DNA of 64,000 nucleotides from an uncultured Eubacteriales bacterium (lineage in GTDB: Bacteria > Bacillota > Clostridia > Oscillospirales > UBA644), in NCBI GenBank assembly GCA_959604355.1, contig CAUHAO010000001.1:132500-196499 (forward strand). The letters are read 5' to 3'. A program made the translations under genes and the position numbers. Below the pieces are notes generated by a model that saw only the letters and a program-made list of their open reading frames with translations, searched no databases and was not told where the DNA came from. This document shows, piece by piece, positions 1 through 8,698 of the stretch. The stretch's first letter is position 1. Each line of letters starts with the position of its first letter.

Positions 1-1
1 C

Positions 2-382
2 GACGTGACGCGCAATAAGATAATGCCCGTCAACCGTAAATGGAATGTCGTTACGCTCATTGCCGCGTGTCGCCGGTACATAGACATGACCGGACGGCGC
101 ATATCGTTTGAATACACGCTCATAGACGGCATAAATTCCACCCCCGCGCACGCCGAAAAGCTCGCCGCGCTGCTCAAAGGAATGCTTTGCCATGTCAACC
201 TCATACCCGTGAATTACGTCATGGAGCGCGGCATGCGCCCCGCATCACCCGAGGCCGTGAGAAAGTTCTACGATATCCTTTCCGCAAGAGGGATAACCGT
301 CACCGTGCGACGAACTCTGGGTGAAGAGATAAACGCCGCGTGCGGACAGCTCAGACACGTTTCATCAAAAGAAGAAAAATAG
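2..382 (+). CDS. rlmN: 23S rRNA (adenine-C2)-methyltransferase RlmN, 3' part
   Basis: C-terminal part of the radical-SAM enzyme that methylates C2 of A2503 in 23S rRNA (and A37 of some tRNAs). The frame is open to the left edge, so the N-terminal portion with the CxxxCxxC cluster lies outside. The visible segment has the family hallmarks FEYTLIDGIN, HVNLIPVN and, near the end, VTVRRTLGEEINAACGQL, whose cysteine matches the conserved C-terminal catalytic Cys. It heads the block continued by stp-prkC-rsgA-thiN, a common Firmicutes order. Identity is secure; only the 5' end is missing. Confidence 0.93.
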   Translation, partial: DVTRNKIMPVNRKWNVVTLIAACRRYIDMTGRRISFEYTLIDGINSTPAHAEKLAALLKGMLCHVNLIPVNYVMERGMRPASPEAVRKFYDILSARGITVTVRRTLGEEINAACGQLRHVSSKEEK

Positions 383-439
383 ATTTCCGCATATCACATA
401 AAGAGTCAACCGATACTCATTTGAAATGGAGGTGCGCCG

Positions 440-1186
440 ATGAAGATCAGTGCAAAAACAGATGTCGGAAAGGTTCGTCAGTCGAATCAGGACTGCTGCG
501 GATTCCGCGAATTTGACGCGGGGTGCGCGTACGCCTTGGTATGCGACGGTATGGGTGGACATCAGGGAGGTAATATCGCGAGTGATATTGCTTCTAAGAC
601 TATAGCCAAGGGCATGGAGGACGGTTACGCAACGATACGCAACCGTTCCGTCGAAAAGATGCTCGCGTCCATACTAATACACGCAAATGACAGTGTTTTC
701 GCCGCGTCGCTTTCCGATTCATCGCTCAAAGGCATGGGCACAACGGCGGTGCTTGTACTTATTCTCGACGGTACGATATATATCGCGCATGTCGGAGACA
801 GCCGCGCGTACGGACTTGATAAAGCGGGACACATAGAGCGCCTGACGAAGGATCATTCCGTCGTTCAGGAAATGATAGACCTCGGCGAAATAACCGAAAA
901 GGAAGCGTACAATCATCCTTATAAGCATATAATCACCCGTTCTGTGGGGATTTCCGCTGACCTCAAGGTGGATATTGCAACCTGCCCGCAGTCGGAGTTT
1001 CCGCGCCTTCTGCTTTGCTCGGACGGACTTTCCAACCTCGTTCCCGAGGATAGTCTGGAAAGACTTATGGCGGATGAGGATTTCGACAGAATCCCGGAAA
1101 AACTTATCGCTATGGCAAATGACCGCGGCGGCATGGATAATATTACAGCCGTCATGGTAGACAGTACGGACGGGGGTGCGCTGTGA
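440..1186 (+). CDS. stp: PP2C-family Ser/Thr protein phosphatase (Stp/PrpC)
   Basis: A 248-aa metal-dependent phosphatase that reverses phosphorylation by the adjacent PrkC kinase. Visible PP2C motifs are the N-terminal TDVGKVRQSNQD, the metal-binding VCDGMGGHQGG at about residues 34-44, HVGDSRAY in the middle, LLCSDGLSN, and GGMDNITAV near the C-terminus. There is no signal peptide or membrane segment, so it is cytosolic. A GGAGGTG ribosome site precedes the ATG. Its stop overlaps the prkC start by 4 nt (GTGA), so the pair is translationally coupled. Confidence 0.95.
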   Translation: MKISAKTDVGKVRQSNQDCCGFREFDAGCAYALVCDGMGGHQGGNIASDIASKTIAKGMEDGYATIRNRSVEKMLASILIHANDSVFAASLSDSSLKGMGTTAVLVLILDGTIYIAHVGDSRAYGLDKAGHIERLTKDHSVVQEMIDLGEITEKEAYNHPYKHIITRSVGISADLKVDIATCPQSEFPRLLLCSDGLSNLVPEDSLERLMADEDFDRIPEKLIAMANDRGGMDNITAVMVDSTDGGAL

Positions 1187-2994
1187 AGGAACTTGTCGGC
1201 ACATTGCTCGGCGGCCGTTATGACATAAAAGAGATAATCGGCGTCGGTGGCATGTCAATAGTTTATAAAGCTTTTGATTCCCTGGAAAACAGGTTTGTCG
1301 CGATCAAGGTTCTGAAAGACGAATATGTCAGCGACACCCGCTTCAGAAAGCGTTTTTTGAATGAATCACGCGCCATAGCAATGCTCTCGCACCGCAACAT
1401 AGTGGACGTTTATGATGTCAATTTTGAAGGCGATGTGCAGTACATCGTCATGGAATTTATTGACGGACGTACGCTCAAAGAATACATCGACTATACCGGG
1501 GCACTTTCCGTTTCCGAGGCAATAGGGTACTGCAAGCAGATACTGAAAGCGCTGCGTCACGCCCATGAGCGCGGAGTAGTGCACCGAGACGTAAAGCCGC
1601 ATAACATAATGCTGCTCGACGACGGAACTATAAAAGTGACGGATTTCGGTATAGCACACGTGTCGAACTTTGAGACCGTCACGATGACAGATACAGCCAT
1701 CGGGTCGGTACATTATATAAGTCCCGAACAGGCGCGAGGCCTCGCCACCGATGAGCGCTCGGATATATATTCTACGGGCGTTATGCTGTATGAAATGGTA
1801 ACGGGAAAGCTGCCTTTTACAGGAGACTCCGCCGTCGCCGTCGCGCTGCAGCAGGTGCAGTCGAAACCAACGCCTCCGCGTCAGATAATACCTTCTCTCC
1901 CTGTCGGTCTTGAGCAGATCATACTCAGGGCAATGATGAAAGATCCCGAAAAACGTTATCAGCACGCGCGCGATATGCTCGTAGATCTTAAAATAATTGA
2001 GGATGACCGCAACGCAGTATTTACGTTTGCGCTTAACGATACCGTTTCCGAGGAAAACCGTGCGGTAAAGAGTACGGAGTCGGGGAACAAGAAAAAGTCA
2101 ACTAAGAAGAACAGTGCTTCGGAGACAAAAAAACAGACGAAAACCTCCGTGTCCTCCAAAAAGGACAAGCCGCAAACTTCACGGAAATTCGAGACAGGCA
2201 AAAAAAATTCCGGGAATAAGACGGATAAAAAGGGATACAAATGGCTGATTTTCCGCAATAAACTCATTGCCGTTTCAGCGGGCATAATGTTTGCTCTCGT
2301 GCTCGTGGTCATAGGCTATGGTGCGATGAGGACCATTGTCAGCAACCTCAGTCAGGAGCTTGTGCCGGTTCCGAATTTCGTCGGAAAGCCGGCGGAAGAC
2401 GTGATAAACGATGCAAGGTACGCCGTGAACTTCACGTTCGAAACCTTGCGCGAATATGACAGCACTTTCGGTGAGGGGCTCATAATAAATCAAACTCCCG
2501 AAGCAAACAGCAAATATCCGTCGGGTACTAAGATAACTCTTACGGTGAGCCGCGGCAAGCGCAGTACCGTTGTTCCGTCGGTGAGCGGAATGCCGGAAAA
2601 TCAGGCGATAGTCGCGATAAAACAGAAAGATCTGCTTTACGAGATAATCCGTGAGAAAAACGACACCGTGCAGGAAGGAACTGTCCTGCGTACATCCCCC
2701 TCGGAGGGGCAGACCGTATATGAGGGGACAACGATAAAGGTCTACGTCGCTTTCAGATCGACCGTGACACAGGTCTATATGCCCGACGTTGTAGGCTACA
2801 CGAAGGAAAAGGCGATAACCAAACTGCTTCAGGCTAAACTTATATATGAGCAGCGTGAAGAGTACAGCGATACCGTCGAAGCGGGCAGCGTAATAAGGCA
2901 GAGTATTGAAAAGAACACCATTGTCGATCAAGGTACACAGGTCATCATTTATATCAGTCTCGGACCTGTACCCGCGCAGGAAGGTTCGGAATGA
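1183..2994 (+). CDS. prkC: PASTA-domain Ser/Thr protein kinase PrkC
   Basis: A 603-aa membrane kinase that senses muropeptides or cell-wall fragments and controls growth, wall synthesis and spore germination in Firmicutes. Cytosolic kinase domain at about residues 10-275: glycine loop GVGGMSIVYKA, catalytic lysine in VAIKVL, HRDVKPHN loop, DFG, and an APE-like SPEQARG. A Lys/Ser-rich juxtamembrane linker (about 290-355) is followed by one membrane helix (about 360-385) and three extracellular PASTA repeats (about 392-600). GTG start overlaps stp; its end overlaps rsgA. Length and architecture are normal. Confidence 0.96.
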   Translation: MKELVGTLLGGRYDIKEIIGVGGMSIVYKAFDSLENRFVAIKVLKDEYVSDTRFRKRFLNESRAIAMLSHRNIVDVYDVNFEGDVQYIVMEFIDGRTLKEYIDYTGALSVSEAIGYCKQILKALRHAHERGVVHRDVKPHNIMLLDDGTIKVTDFGIAHVSNFETVTMTDTAIGSVHYISPEQARGLATDERSDIYSTGVMLYEMVTGKLPFTGDSAVAVALQQVQSKPTPPRQIIPSLPVGLEQIILRAMMKDPEKRYQHARDMLVDLKIIEDDRNAVFTFALNDTVSEENRAVKSTESGNKKKSTKKNSASETKKQTKTSVSSKKDKPQTSRKFETGKKNSGNKTDKKGYKWLIFRNKLIAVSAGIMFALVLVVIGYGAMRTIVSNLSQELVPVPNFVGKPAEDVINDARYAVNFTFETLREYDSTFGEGLIINQTPEANSKYPSGTKITLTVSRGKRSTVVPSVSGMPENQAIVAIKQKDLLYEIIREKNDTVQEGTVLRTSPSEGQTVYEGTTIKVYVAFRSTVTQVYMPDVVGYTKEKAITKLLQAKLIYEQREEYSDTVEAGSVIRQSIEKNTIVDQGTQVIIYISLGPVPAQEGSE

Positions 2995-3887
2995 CGCGGG
3001 GCAGGATATATAAAGGCGTAGGAGGTCTTTATACCGTCAAGACCGAAAACGGGTTCGAGGAATGCCGCGCAAGAGGCATTTTCCGCAAGGACAGGATAGT
3101 GCTTTGCGTCGGAGACGAGGTCGAAATAAAAGACGGGGTGATCGAAACGCTGCTTCCGCGCAGAAATATTCTTTCGCGTCCGCCTGTGAGCAACATAGAC
3201 CGCATATTTATCGTCACAGCGCTCGCAGACCCGACGCCCGATCTGTATAATATTGATAAGATGACCGTCGTTGCCGCGTTTCACGGCATCGAGCCCATAA
3301 TAGTTTTCAATAAAACCGACCTGCCCGATGAGATCGGCACGGAAGAAATATACATGCGTTTGCCGTATAAATATGTTGCGCTCGAAGCCCGTAACTCTGA
3401 AAAAAGCGAAGCGGCGCTCAACGTTATGCGAAGTCTCATAAAAGGACACACATGCGCGCTCGGAGGACTTTCCGGAGTGGGAAAATCGACGCTTCTCAAT
3501 GCGCTCGATCCGACTCTCGAACGCGAAACGGGTGAAATAAGCCGTAAACTTCAGCGCGGAAAGCATACCACGCGCAGCGTTGAATTGTTTGACATCTGCG
3601 CAGGCACTGTCGCGGATACTCCGGGATTCGGAAGCATTGACTTTGAGGAGTTCGGAATAAGAAATCGCGCGGATCTTGCAGCGTGTTTCACGGAGTTTTC
3701 GCCGTTTGCGGATAAATGTATGTTTGGCGACTGCTCGCACACGAAAGAAAAGGGCTGCGCCGTGCTTGAGGCATTGAAAAATGGCGAAATACCCCCGTCA
3801 CGCCATGAAAACTATGTCCGTATGTGGACGGAACTGGGCGAATATCACGCATGGGAAGACAAGGACGCGCAGGGAAAGAAAAAATGA
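2991..3887 (+). CDS. rsgA: Ribosome small-subunit GTPase RsgA
   Basis: A 298-aa circularly permuted GTPase that acts in late maturation of the 30S subunit. An N-terminal OB fold (about 1-65) is followed by the permuted G domain: NKTD (G4) near residue 106 comes before the P-loop GLSGVGKST near 158, with DTPGF (G3) near 205. The C-terminal zinc knuckle is visible as a CMFGDCSH...GC pattern. The ATG overlaps the prkC stop and the gene's end overlaps thiN by ATGA. In many relatives rpe sits between rsgA and thiN; it is not here. Confidence 0.95.
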   Translation: MTRGRIYKGVGGLYTVKTENGFEECRARGIFRKDRIVLCVGDEVEIKDGVIETLLPRRNILSRPPVSNIDRIFIVTALADPTPDLYNIDKMTVVAAFHGIEPIIVFNKTDLPDEIGTEEIYMRLPYKYVALEARNSEKSEAALNVMRSLIKGHTCALGGLSGVGKSTLLNALDPTLERETGEISRKLQRGKHTTRSVELFDICAGTVADTPGFGSIDFEEFGIRNRADLAACFTEFSPFADKCMFGDCSHTKEKGCAVLEALKNGEIPPSRHENYVRMWTELGEYHAWEDKDAQGKKK

Positions 3888-4510
3888 ATGCATATATTTT
3901 TTGTTGGTCGGAAAGCGACCGACTGCCATATGATATAGCGCCCGAAGATCTGGTCATAGCCGCCGACAGCGGTTATAAGTATGCAGAACGCTGTGGAGTA
4001 AGGCCTGACATCGTTCTGGGCGACTTCGATTCGCTGGACGAGACGTATGTTCCGCCCGATGCCGAGAAAATAACACTTCCGAAAGAGAAAGACGAAACCG
4101 ACGCGCTGTATGCGGTGCGGCTTGCTATCAGTAAAGGCTGTAATGGTGTATACCTTGCCGGGGGTCTCGGAGGGCGGCTTGATCATACACTCGGCGCTCT
4201 TGCTGTGCTCCGATACGCGGCGGAAAAAGGCGTAAAAACGCGCATTGATGACGGTTATACGTCGGCTTTTATAGTCCAGGACGGCGCCGAAGTTGTGCTT
4301 CCATATGATCCGTGCGTAAAACATGTCTCTTTCTTCCCGTCGAACGGTGAGGTGACTCTGAGTGTAAAGGGGTTGAAGTATACACTTGACGGATATACCC
4401 TTAAAGCGGCCGATCCGTTGTGCGTGTCGAATGAATTTGTTCCGGACCGCTGCGGCAGCGTTTATGCGAAGGGTGGAGATGCTGTTGCGGTGATGATAAA
4501 ACAGCCGTAA
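3884..4510 (+). CDS. thiN: Thiamine pyrophosphokinase
   Basis: A 208-aa enzyme that transfers pyrophosphate from ATP to thiamine, giving the cofactor TPP. Family motifs AADSGYKYAERCGVRPD, LGDFDSLD and LPKEKDETD appear in the first 80 residues, then GGLGGRLDH. I chose the ATG at 3884, which overlaps the rsgA stop by 4 nt and follows AGGGAAAG, over an in-frame ATG 60 nt upstream that lies inside rsgA. It fits with the thiamine transporter ThiT under a TPP riboswitch 6 kb away: import, then activation. Confidence 0.92.
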   Translation: MNAYIFCWSESDRLPYDIAPEDLVIAADSGYKYAERCGVRPDIVLGDFDSLDETYVPPDAEKITLPKEKDETDALYAVRLAISKGCNGVYLAGGLGGRLDHTLGALAVLRYAAEKGVKTRIDDGYTSAFIVQDGAEVVLPYDPCVKHVSFFPSNGEVTLSVKGLKYTLDGYTLKAADPLCVSNEFVPDRCGSVYAKGGDAVAVMIKQP

Positions 4511-4541
4511 GGCTTTTTATAAAAGATTTCAAAGAAAGGAA

Positions 4542-5399
4542 GTGAGTCAGATAGGATTTTTATTTTTCAAAAAGAAGACCGAGGCGAAAAGACCCAAAGC
4601 TGTGGCGTTCGTTGATTATGAGCATTGGTACATATCAATGGACAAATTTTTCCACACAAAGCCCGACATTAAAGCGTGGGTGGACGATATAACCGTCAGA
4701 GCCGATGTTCGTGAAATACTGTTTTTCGGCGATTTTTCAAACCCCTCGCTTTCCGCGGAGATACCGAAAATAAGATCTTTTTCCAGTAGGATAATCGAGA
4801 CAAAGAACGCCAACCCGCGTATCGAAAAGGATTTTACGGATTTCATAATGCTGGATTATATCTATCAGCGTGCGCATGAGGACGACAGCGTCGATATGTT
4901 CATTCTTTTTACGGGCGACGCGCATTTTAATTCCGTCAGCGCTTTTCTCAAGACGTTCTGCCGCAAGGAAGTCGGCATTTACGGTGTTCGCAACGCTCTT
5001 TCGATGCAGCTCAAGCAGACCGCGTCATGGTGGGAAGAACTGCCTCTGCCCGATGAAACGTCGCGTCCGTATTTTGAGATGATCCTCAAAAACATTGATT
5101 ATCTCGAACAAAACGGAAAGACGAATTCCCGCATAACGCTCAACAAGACCGTGGAATATGTTTCTTCGTCCAACAGAGTAAGTATAAAGAAGATACGCGA
5201 GGCGATGGATAAGCTCATAAGCTTCGGCTACATCAGAACAACGGATATTCGTGTCGGAAGAAACAAGGTCAAACAGATTTCGGCGGATTGGAAAAAAGTA
5301 TCCGAGGACGGTATATACAGCCGTCAGACGCTTGCTGCCAAACACAGCGCAAAACCGAAAAAGAAAAAACCTAAGACTCAAAAGAAGGAAGAGAGATAA
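4542..5399 (+). CDS. NYN-domain protein with C-terminal winged-helix region
   Basis: A 285-aa protein with a PIN-like NYN nuclease fold at about residues 17-170. The likely acidic site residues are in AFVDYEHWY, DFIMLDY and FTGDAHF. A helical segment at about 185-260 looks like a winged helix, and the tail is Lys-rich, suggesting nucleic-acid binding. This family is thought to act on RNA; the substrate here is unknown. Start is uncertain: the purine-rich AAAGGA sits directly against the GTG at 4542, which is closer than normal. Lies 31 nt after thiN and is closed by a terminator that overlaps its stop. Confidence 0.75.
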   Translation: MSQIGFLFFKKKTEAKRPKAVAFVDYEHWYISMDKFFHTKPDIKAWVDDITVRADVREILFFGDFSNPSLSAEIPKIRSFSSRIIETKNANPRIEKDFTDFIMLDYIYQRAHEDDSVDMFILFTGDAHFNSVSAFLKTFCRKEVGIYGVRNALSMQLKQTASWWEELPLPDETSRPYFEMILKNIDYLEQNGKTNSRITLNKTVEYVSSSNRVSIKKIREAMDKLISFGYIRTTDIRVGRNKVKQISADWKKVSEDGIYSRQTLAAKHSAKPKKKKPKTQKKEER

Positions 5400-5415
5400 T
5401 CTCTTCCTTCTTTAT
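5383..5415 (+). terminator. Intrinsic terminator after the NYN gene
   Basis: Perfect 11-12 bp stem AGAAGGAAGAG / CTCTTCCTTCT followed by TTT. The stop codon of the NYN gene lies in the loop. Confidence 0.75.
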
Positions 5416-5679
5416 ACGCAAAAAACCGCGCAGTTGACGCAATCCTACTGCGCGTAGAGTTGACGGAACTTACAGTAGAGAGAGGGGAAACGGAGAGTTC
5501 AAAGGGTGTAAATGAAGAGTTGAGCCGAAAAACGCGGCTGTGGGTGTACAAAGAAACGAAAATCGGATATAATGTTATTGCAGTCAAGGGAAACCGAAAT
5601 ATTGCAAGCAAAAAGGCGGACAAAAGAGCCGCATTGTACATACCGCAATGTGCGGCATTCATAAAGAGGAGGCTTAACT

Positions 5680-5832
5680 ATGAAAACAACAAATACCGCA
5701 GAAAGAAAAAATGACATCCGTAAAAAGAAACAAACATTGAGCGAAGCTCTGGGACAGATACTCAGAGGCGTATTCACGGCAAGCATATGCGGCGCGGTGA
5801 TAAGCGAGGATGAAAATAATATTCTTTTCTGA
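5680..5832 (+). CDS. 50-aa small protein of unknown function
   Basis: Short gene supported by a strong GAGGAGG ribosome site 7 nt before the ATG and by a dedicated terminator 15 nt after the stop. The product begins with a charged, Lys/Arg-rich stretch (about residues 1-19), then a mildly amphipathic segment LSEALGQILRGVF and an acidic C-terminus SEDENNILF. It has one Cys (about residue 38). There is no recognisable family and no signal peptide. A possible -10 TATAAT stands about 110 nt upstream at 5566-5571. I do not assign a function. Confidence 0.6.
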   Translation: MKTTNTAERKNDIRKKKQTLSEALGQILRGVFTASICGAVISEDENNILF

Positions 5833-5847
5833 GAAAACAACAACAAG

Positions 5848-5880
5848 CGAGTGTCCGCAATGACGGACGCTCGTTTGTTT
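5848..5880 (+). terminator. Intrinsic terminator after the 50-aa gene
   Basis: Stem CGAGTGTCCG / CGGACGCTCG (one G-U pair), flanked by AACAAG and TTTGTTT, which extend the pairing. An in-frame GTG for the next gene falls inside this hairpin, which argues for the later ATG at 5893. Confidence 0.8.
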
Positions 5881-5892
5881 ACTGAGGTATTT

Positions 5893-6570
5893 ATGACAAA
5901 GGGAAAAATACTTGACCGTCCTTTACCGTCTTATACGTGGCGGCAGGAGGCTTTCAATTCCATTTCGCATGCTTTCGGTGTAGCTTTCGGAGTGCTCACG
6001 CTTGCGTTATGCGTCGGCAAAAGTATTGCACACGGTTCTTTGGTGGGAACTGTATCGTCCGTGATATACGGCGTGTCGATGATCCTTGTTTATCTCGTGT
6101 CCGCGCTTTATCACGGGGCAAAGATAGGAAAAGGGAAAAAGATACTGCGTATATGCGACCATTGCACGATATTCCTGCTCATCGCCGGCACATATACCCC
6201 TATAACGCTTTGCTCCCTGTGCAGTGTGAATCGCACGTGGGCAATGACGTTGCTTGTGCTGCAATGGCTTTGTGCGGCTGTAGGAATAGTGCTTAATATA
6301 AAAGATATGCATAAATTCGCATTTACGTCGATGATGTGCTATATAATTTCAGGAGTGAGCGTTCTTTTCCGCCCGATGATCGCGATAGAAGCGCTCGGAT
6401 CCGCGGGATTTGCGTTTGTCGCAGGCGGCGGTGCGTGCTATATCATTGGCGCCGCGCTTTACGGCGTTGGCAAGCTTTCCGACAAGCTGATTCTTCACGG
6501 TGTGTTTCACCTGTTCGTGCTCGCAGGAAGCATTTTACAGCTGACGGGCATATACTTTTACGTGCTGTGA
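5893..6570 (+). CDS. Hemolysin III / PAQR-family membrane protein
   Basis: A 225-aa integral membrane protein with about seven predicted helices. The family pattern is visible: N-terminal NSISHAFG, SALYHGAK, RICDHCTIFLLIAGTYTP and a C-terminal LILHGVFHLF. The Ser/His/Asp/His set is the metal-binding site of PAQR/HlyIII proteins. The biochemical role in bacteria is poorly known (membrane-fluidity or hydrolase roles have been proposed), and haemolysis should not be assumed. The ATG at 5893 follows GAGGT at 5884-5888; an earlier in-frame GTG lies in the preceding terminator. It runs directly into the convergent spoIIP with no gap. Confidence 0.88.
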   Translation: MTKGKILDRPLPSYTWRQEAFNSISHAFGVAFGVLTLALCVGKSIAHGSLVGTVSSVIYGVSMILVYLVSALYHGAKIGKGKKILRICDHCTIFLLIAGTYTPITLCSLCSVNRTWAMTLLVLQWLCAAVGIVLNIKDMHKFAFTSMMCYIISGVSVLFRPMIAIEALGSAGFAFVAGGGACYIIGAALYGVGKLSDKLILHGVFHLFVLAGSILQLTGIYFYVL

Positions 6571-7659
6571 TCATTTGACGAGTGCGTTTTCGATTATATC
6601 TGCAAGGCATTTTGCGGCGTTTTCGGCTTCCGTGAGAGTGTTGCCGCAGGTGCCGACTTCCGCGAGGAACGCGCCGACGCTGAGATGCTGATTATACATG
6701 GAGTTTCTCAGAAGAATTGGTCTCATTAAGTCGGGAAAAAGGTTCGCGGCGGAGCGCTGCAGGTGCAGGGTGAGTTTGAAATTGTCTTTCCAATGCGGGT
6801 TCTGATCCGCGACTTTGCCGCAGGCGGCGATGAGCATTATCTGTGATGCCGTTCCGTATTTCGTTTCCGCGACGGGGCGGTATTTCGTACCAGATGACGT
6901 GACGATGGTGTCTCGGTGCAGGTCTATGACTACTGTCAGAGTGGGGTAGGCGGCGAGATATTTCTTTATCCCTTCGGCCGATTTGAGGTATGCGCCCGTA
7001 TATTGGGGGTCGTCGTACATCGTGCGGTCATGTACGACGCCTATACCTTTGTCCGTGAGCGCCTGCGCGAGAACATCACCGATATGTACGACATTATCCT
7101 GTGTGTCTTTTGACCTTGTGGAATAGTATTTATCTCCGTAATATGTGTGGCCATCGTCGTTGTAAGCCTCTGTGCCGTGGGTGTGATAAATGAGGACTTG
7201 TACGCTTCCGGATCTGTTAAGTGAGATGTCAAGGTTTGATTCCAACATCGCCTTGGCGTCGTATTTTTTTCCGGCTTCGTTGCGGACGTATACTTCGCCG
7301 TAGTGCTCGGAGGACGACGACGGCGTCATCGTAAGCTTTATAACCGGCTTTGCACCGTCGGGAACGAGCTCTTCCGTGGGGTCTTGCTTCGGGTCCTCAT
7401 ATGTCGGCTCGCCGTATGTACGTGCCGTAATGTCCCAAGGTAGGTTAAGACGCGATCGGGGTATCGTAATAAGGATAGACATCGCGGCGATTGATGGCTC
7501 ATTCTCGGAAGGTGACAGAATTGCCGCTCCCGCGACAGCCGTCACAGTACCCGCCATGACAAGTGCGGCACAGAAAATCAGAAGACGTCTGTACGCACCG
7601 TCCGTAAGGCGGACAGAACCTATTTCGCGCTTTACATTTTCGATGATCCTCAAAAACAT
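6571..7659 (-). CDS. spoIIP: Stage II sporulation protein P
   Basis: A 362-aa peptidoglycan amidase/endopeptidase of the DMP complex that thins the septum and drives engulfment of the forespore. N-terminal membrane anchor at about residues 27-48, a linker, then the catalytic domain at about 140-360 with IYHTHGTEAY (metal His) and VIDLHRDTI. The C-terminal LSVGAFLAEVGTCGNTL is the usual conserved end. GGAGAGG precedes the ATG. A sigma-E-like promoter can be read upstream, which matches SpoIIP timing in Bacillus. Confidence 0.95.
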   Translation of the reverse strand: MFLRIIENVKREIGSVRLTDGAYRRLLIFCAALVMAGTVTAVAGAAILSPSENEPSIAAMSILITIPRSRLNLPWDITARTYGEPTYEDPKQDPTEELVPDGAKPVIKLTMTPSSSSEHYGEVYVRNEAGKKYDAKAMLESNLDISLNRSGSVQVLIYHTHGTEAYNDDGHTYYGDKYYSTRSKDTQDNVVHIGDVLAQALTDKGIGVVHDRTMYDDPQYTGAYLKSAEGIKKYLAAYPTLTVVIDLHRDTIVTSSGTKYRPVAETKYGTASQIMLIAACGKVADQNPHWKDNFKLTLHLQRSAANLFPDLMRPILLRNSMYNQHLSVGAFLAEVGTCGNTLTEAENAAKCLADIIENALVK

Positions 7660-7688
7660 AACATCCTCTCCTTACACGGGATATGTTC

Positions 7689-7717
7689 ATTATATTCATT
7701 CCCGAGGCGGAGTATTC
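7689..7717 (-). promoter_or_regulatory. Sigma-E-like promoter upstream of spoIIP
   Basis: Read on the minus strand: GAATACT, 14 nt, AATATAAT. Compared with the sigma-E pattern KMATATT-N14-CATACAMT, 6 of 7 and 6 of 8 positions agree. It sits about 30 nt before the spoIIP start. SpoIIP is in the sigma-E regulon of Bacillus; the assignment here is inference. Confidence 0.45.
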
Positions 7718-7740
7718 AGGTTTGTCGAAAACTTTTTTTC

Positions 7741-7769
7741 TTGACAAGAGCGGGAGGATATGATATACT
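7741..7769 (+). promoter_or_regulatory. Sigma-A promoter for the lipoprotein gene
   Basis: TTGACA at 7741, exactly 17 nt, TATACT at 7764-7769; the gene starts about 60 nt downstream. Confidence 0.8.
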
Positions 7770-7829
7770 TTAAGCGTACCTATTCGAAAGAGCCGCACGA
7801 CGCGGTGCATTATGAAGAAAGGAAAAACT

Positions 7830-8600
7830 ATGAAAACAAAAAGATTGCTCGCGTTTATACTCGCCGCGATATGTCTCTTCGCCGTCGCGGGATGCAAGAA
7901 TAATACCGAGGACCCCTCGGATCCTTCCGTAAATCCCACGGATCACACGCCCGTTGTCACGCCGACAGAGCCTCCGACGGAAGACCCCGCAAAGGAAGCC
8001 GAGGCCCGTGATGTCTACGCTCTTATTTACGACTCCACGGTCGACGGAGACGGCTCGCTGTATTGCTCGGGAACAGTCACCGCGGACAACCTTATTGACA
8101 GATATATGCTCAAAGCGGCGCTGCACATGATTTTGAAGGAGATATCTCCTGCGGGAGATTTCGAGCTCGCAGGCGCGGTGTTCAGGGCAAAAGTGCAATC
8201 GTTTTTCGGGGTTGAAGATATCCAGCTCAGATCGTTTGACTCCTCCGAAGGATATTCGTGCACATACGACGCGGAGAACGACCGCTATAAGATGACCGCG
8301 GCAGAAGGAACCGCCGTTGACGTGCCTGTATGGAAGGTCCTTGTTCGCTGGACTTTTTCGGGCGATACGCTCTATCTTTACGACGAATACCTGCGTGTGG
8401 ATTTCGACGGGAAGGGTAGCGCGGCGCTTTATCCGTCATCCGAAAAGACGTTTCTTATAACGCGCATTGCGGCGGCGGACACGACGTCCGTCAACGAGAC
8501 CGCGGCGCTCGAATACGGTGCGCAGTATATGCACACCTTTGTAAAGAATTCCGACGGCACATACAGATGGGTGAGCACGACACCTATGTCTGAAAAATAA
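7830..8600 (+). CDS. Secreted lipoprotein of unknown function
   Basis: A 256-aa lipoprotein. The signal peptide MKTKRLLAFILAAICLFAVAGC ends at a lipobox Cys near residue 21. A Pro/Thr/Asp/Glu linker follows (about residues 24-60), then a globular domain with no motif I recognise. I chose the second ATG (7830), which has AGAAAGGA 7 nt before it; the first ATG (7812) would put four extra charged residues before the signal. Own promoter and terminator, so monocistronic. The linker resembles those of three other lipoproteins in this window. Confidence 0.7.
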   Translation: MKTKRLLAFILAAICLFAVAGCKNNTEDPSDPSVNPTDHTPVVTPTEPPTEDPAKEAEARDVYALIYDSTVDGDGSLYCSGTVTADNLIDRYMLKAALHMILKEISPAGDFELAGAVFRAKVQSFFGVEDIQLRSFDSSEGYSCTYDAENDRYKMTAAEGTAVDVPVWKVLVRWTFSGDTLYLYDEYLRVDFDGKGSAALYPSSEKTFLITRIAAADTTSVNETAALEYGAQYMHTFVKNSDGTYRWVSTTPMSEK

Positions 8601-8608
8601 AAAAAACA

Positions 8609-8645
8609 AGCGTCAATACCATTCTCAGTATTGACGCTCTTTTTT
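8609..8645 (+). terminator. Intrinsic terminator after the lipoprotein gene
   Basis: Stem AGCGTCAATAC / GTATTGACGCT with an 8-nt loop and a CTTTTTT tail. Confidence 0.9.
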
Positions 8646-8657
8646 CGAAAATTGATA

Positions 8658-8686
8658 TTGACTATTGCGGTGTTTTGTGCTAAAAT
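8658..8686 (+). promoter_or_regulatory. Promoter-like sequence pointing into the 3' end of an opposite gene
   Basis: TTGACT at 8658-8663, 17 nt, TAAAAT at 8681-8686. No plus-strand gene follows for 1.4 kb; transcription would run antisense to the minus-strand gene ending at 8699. It may be an antisense RNA promoter or a chance match. Confidence 0.4.
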
Positions 8687-8698
8687 ATTATAAATACA

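Noticed and set aside
5460..5714. 84-codon open frame starting with TTG
   Set aside because: No ribosome site, and it overlaps the better supported 50-aa gene in another frame.
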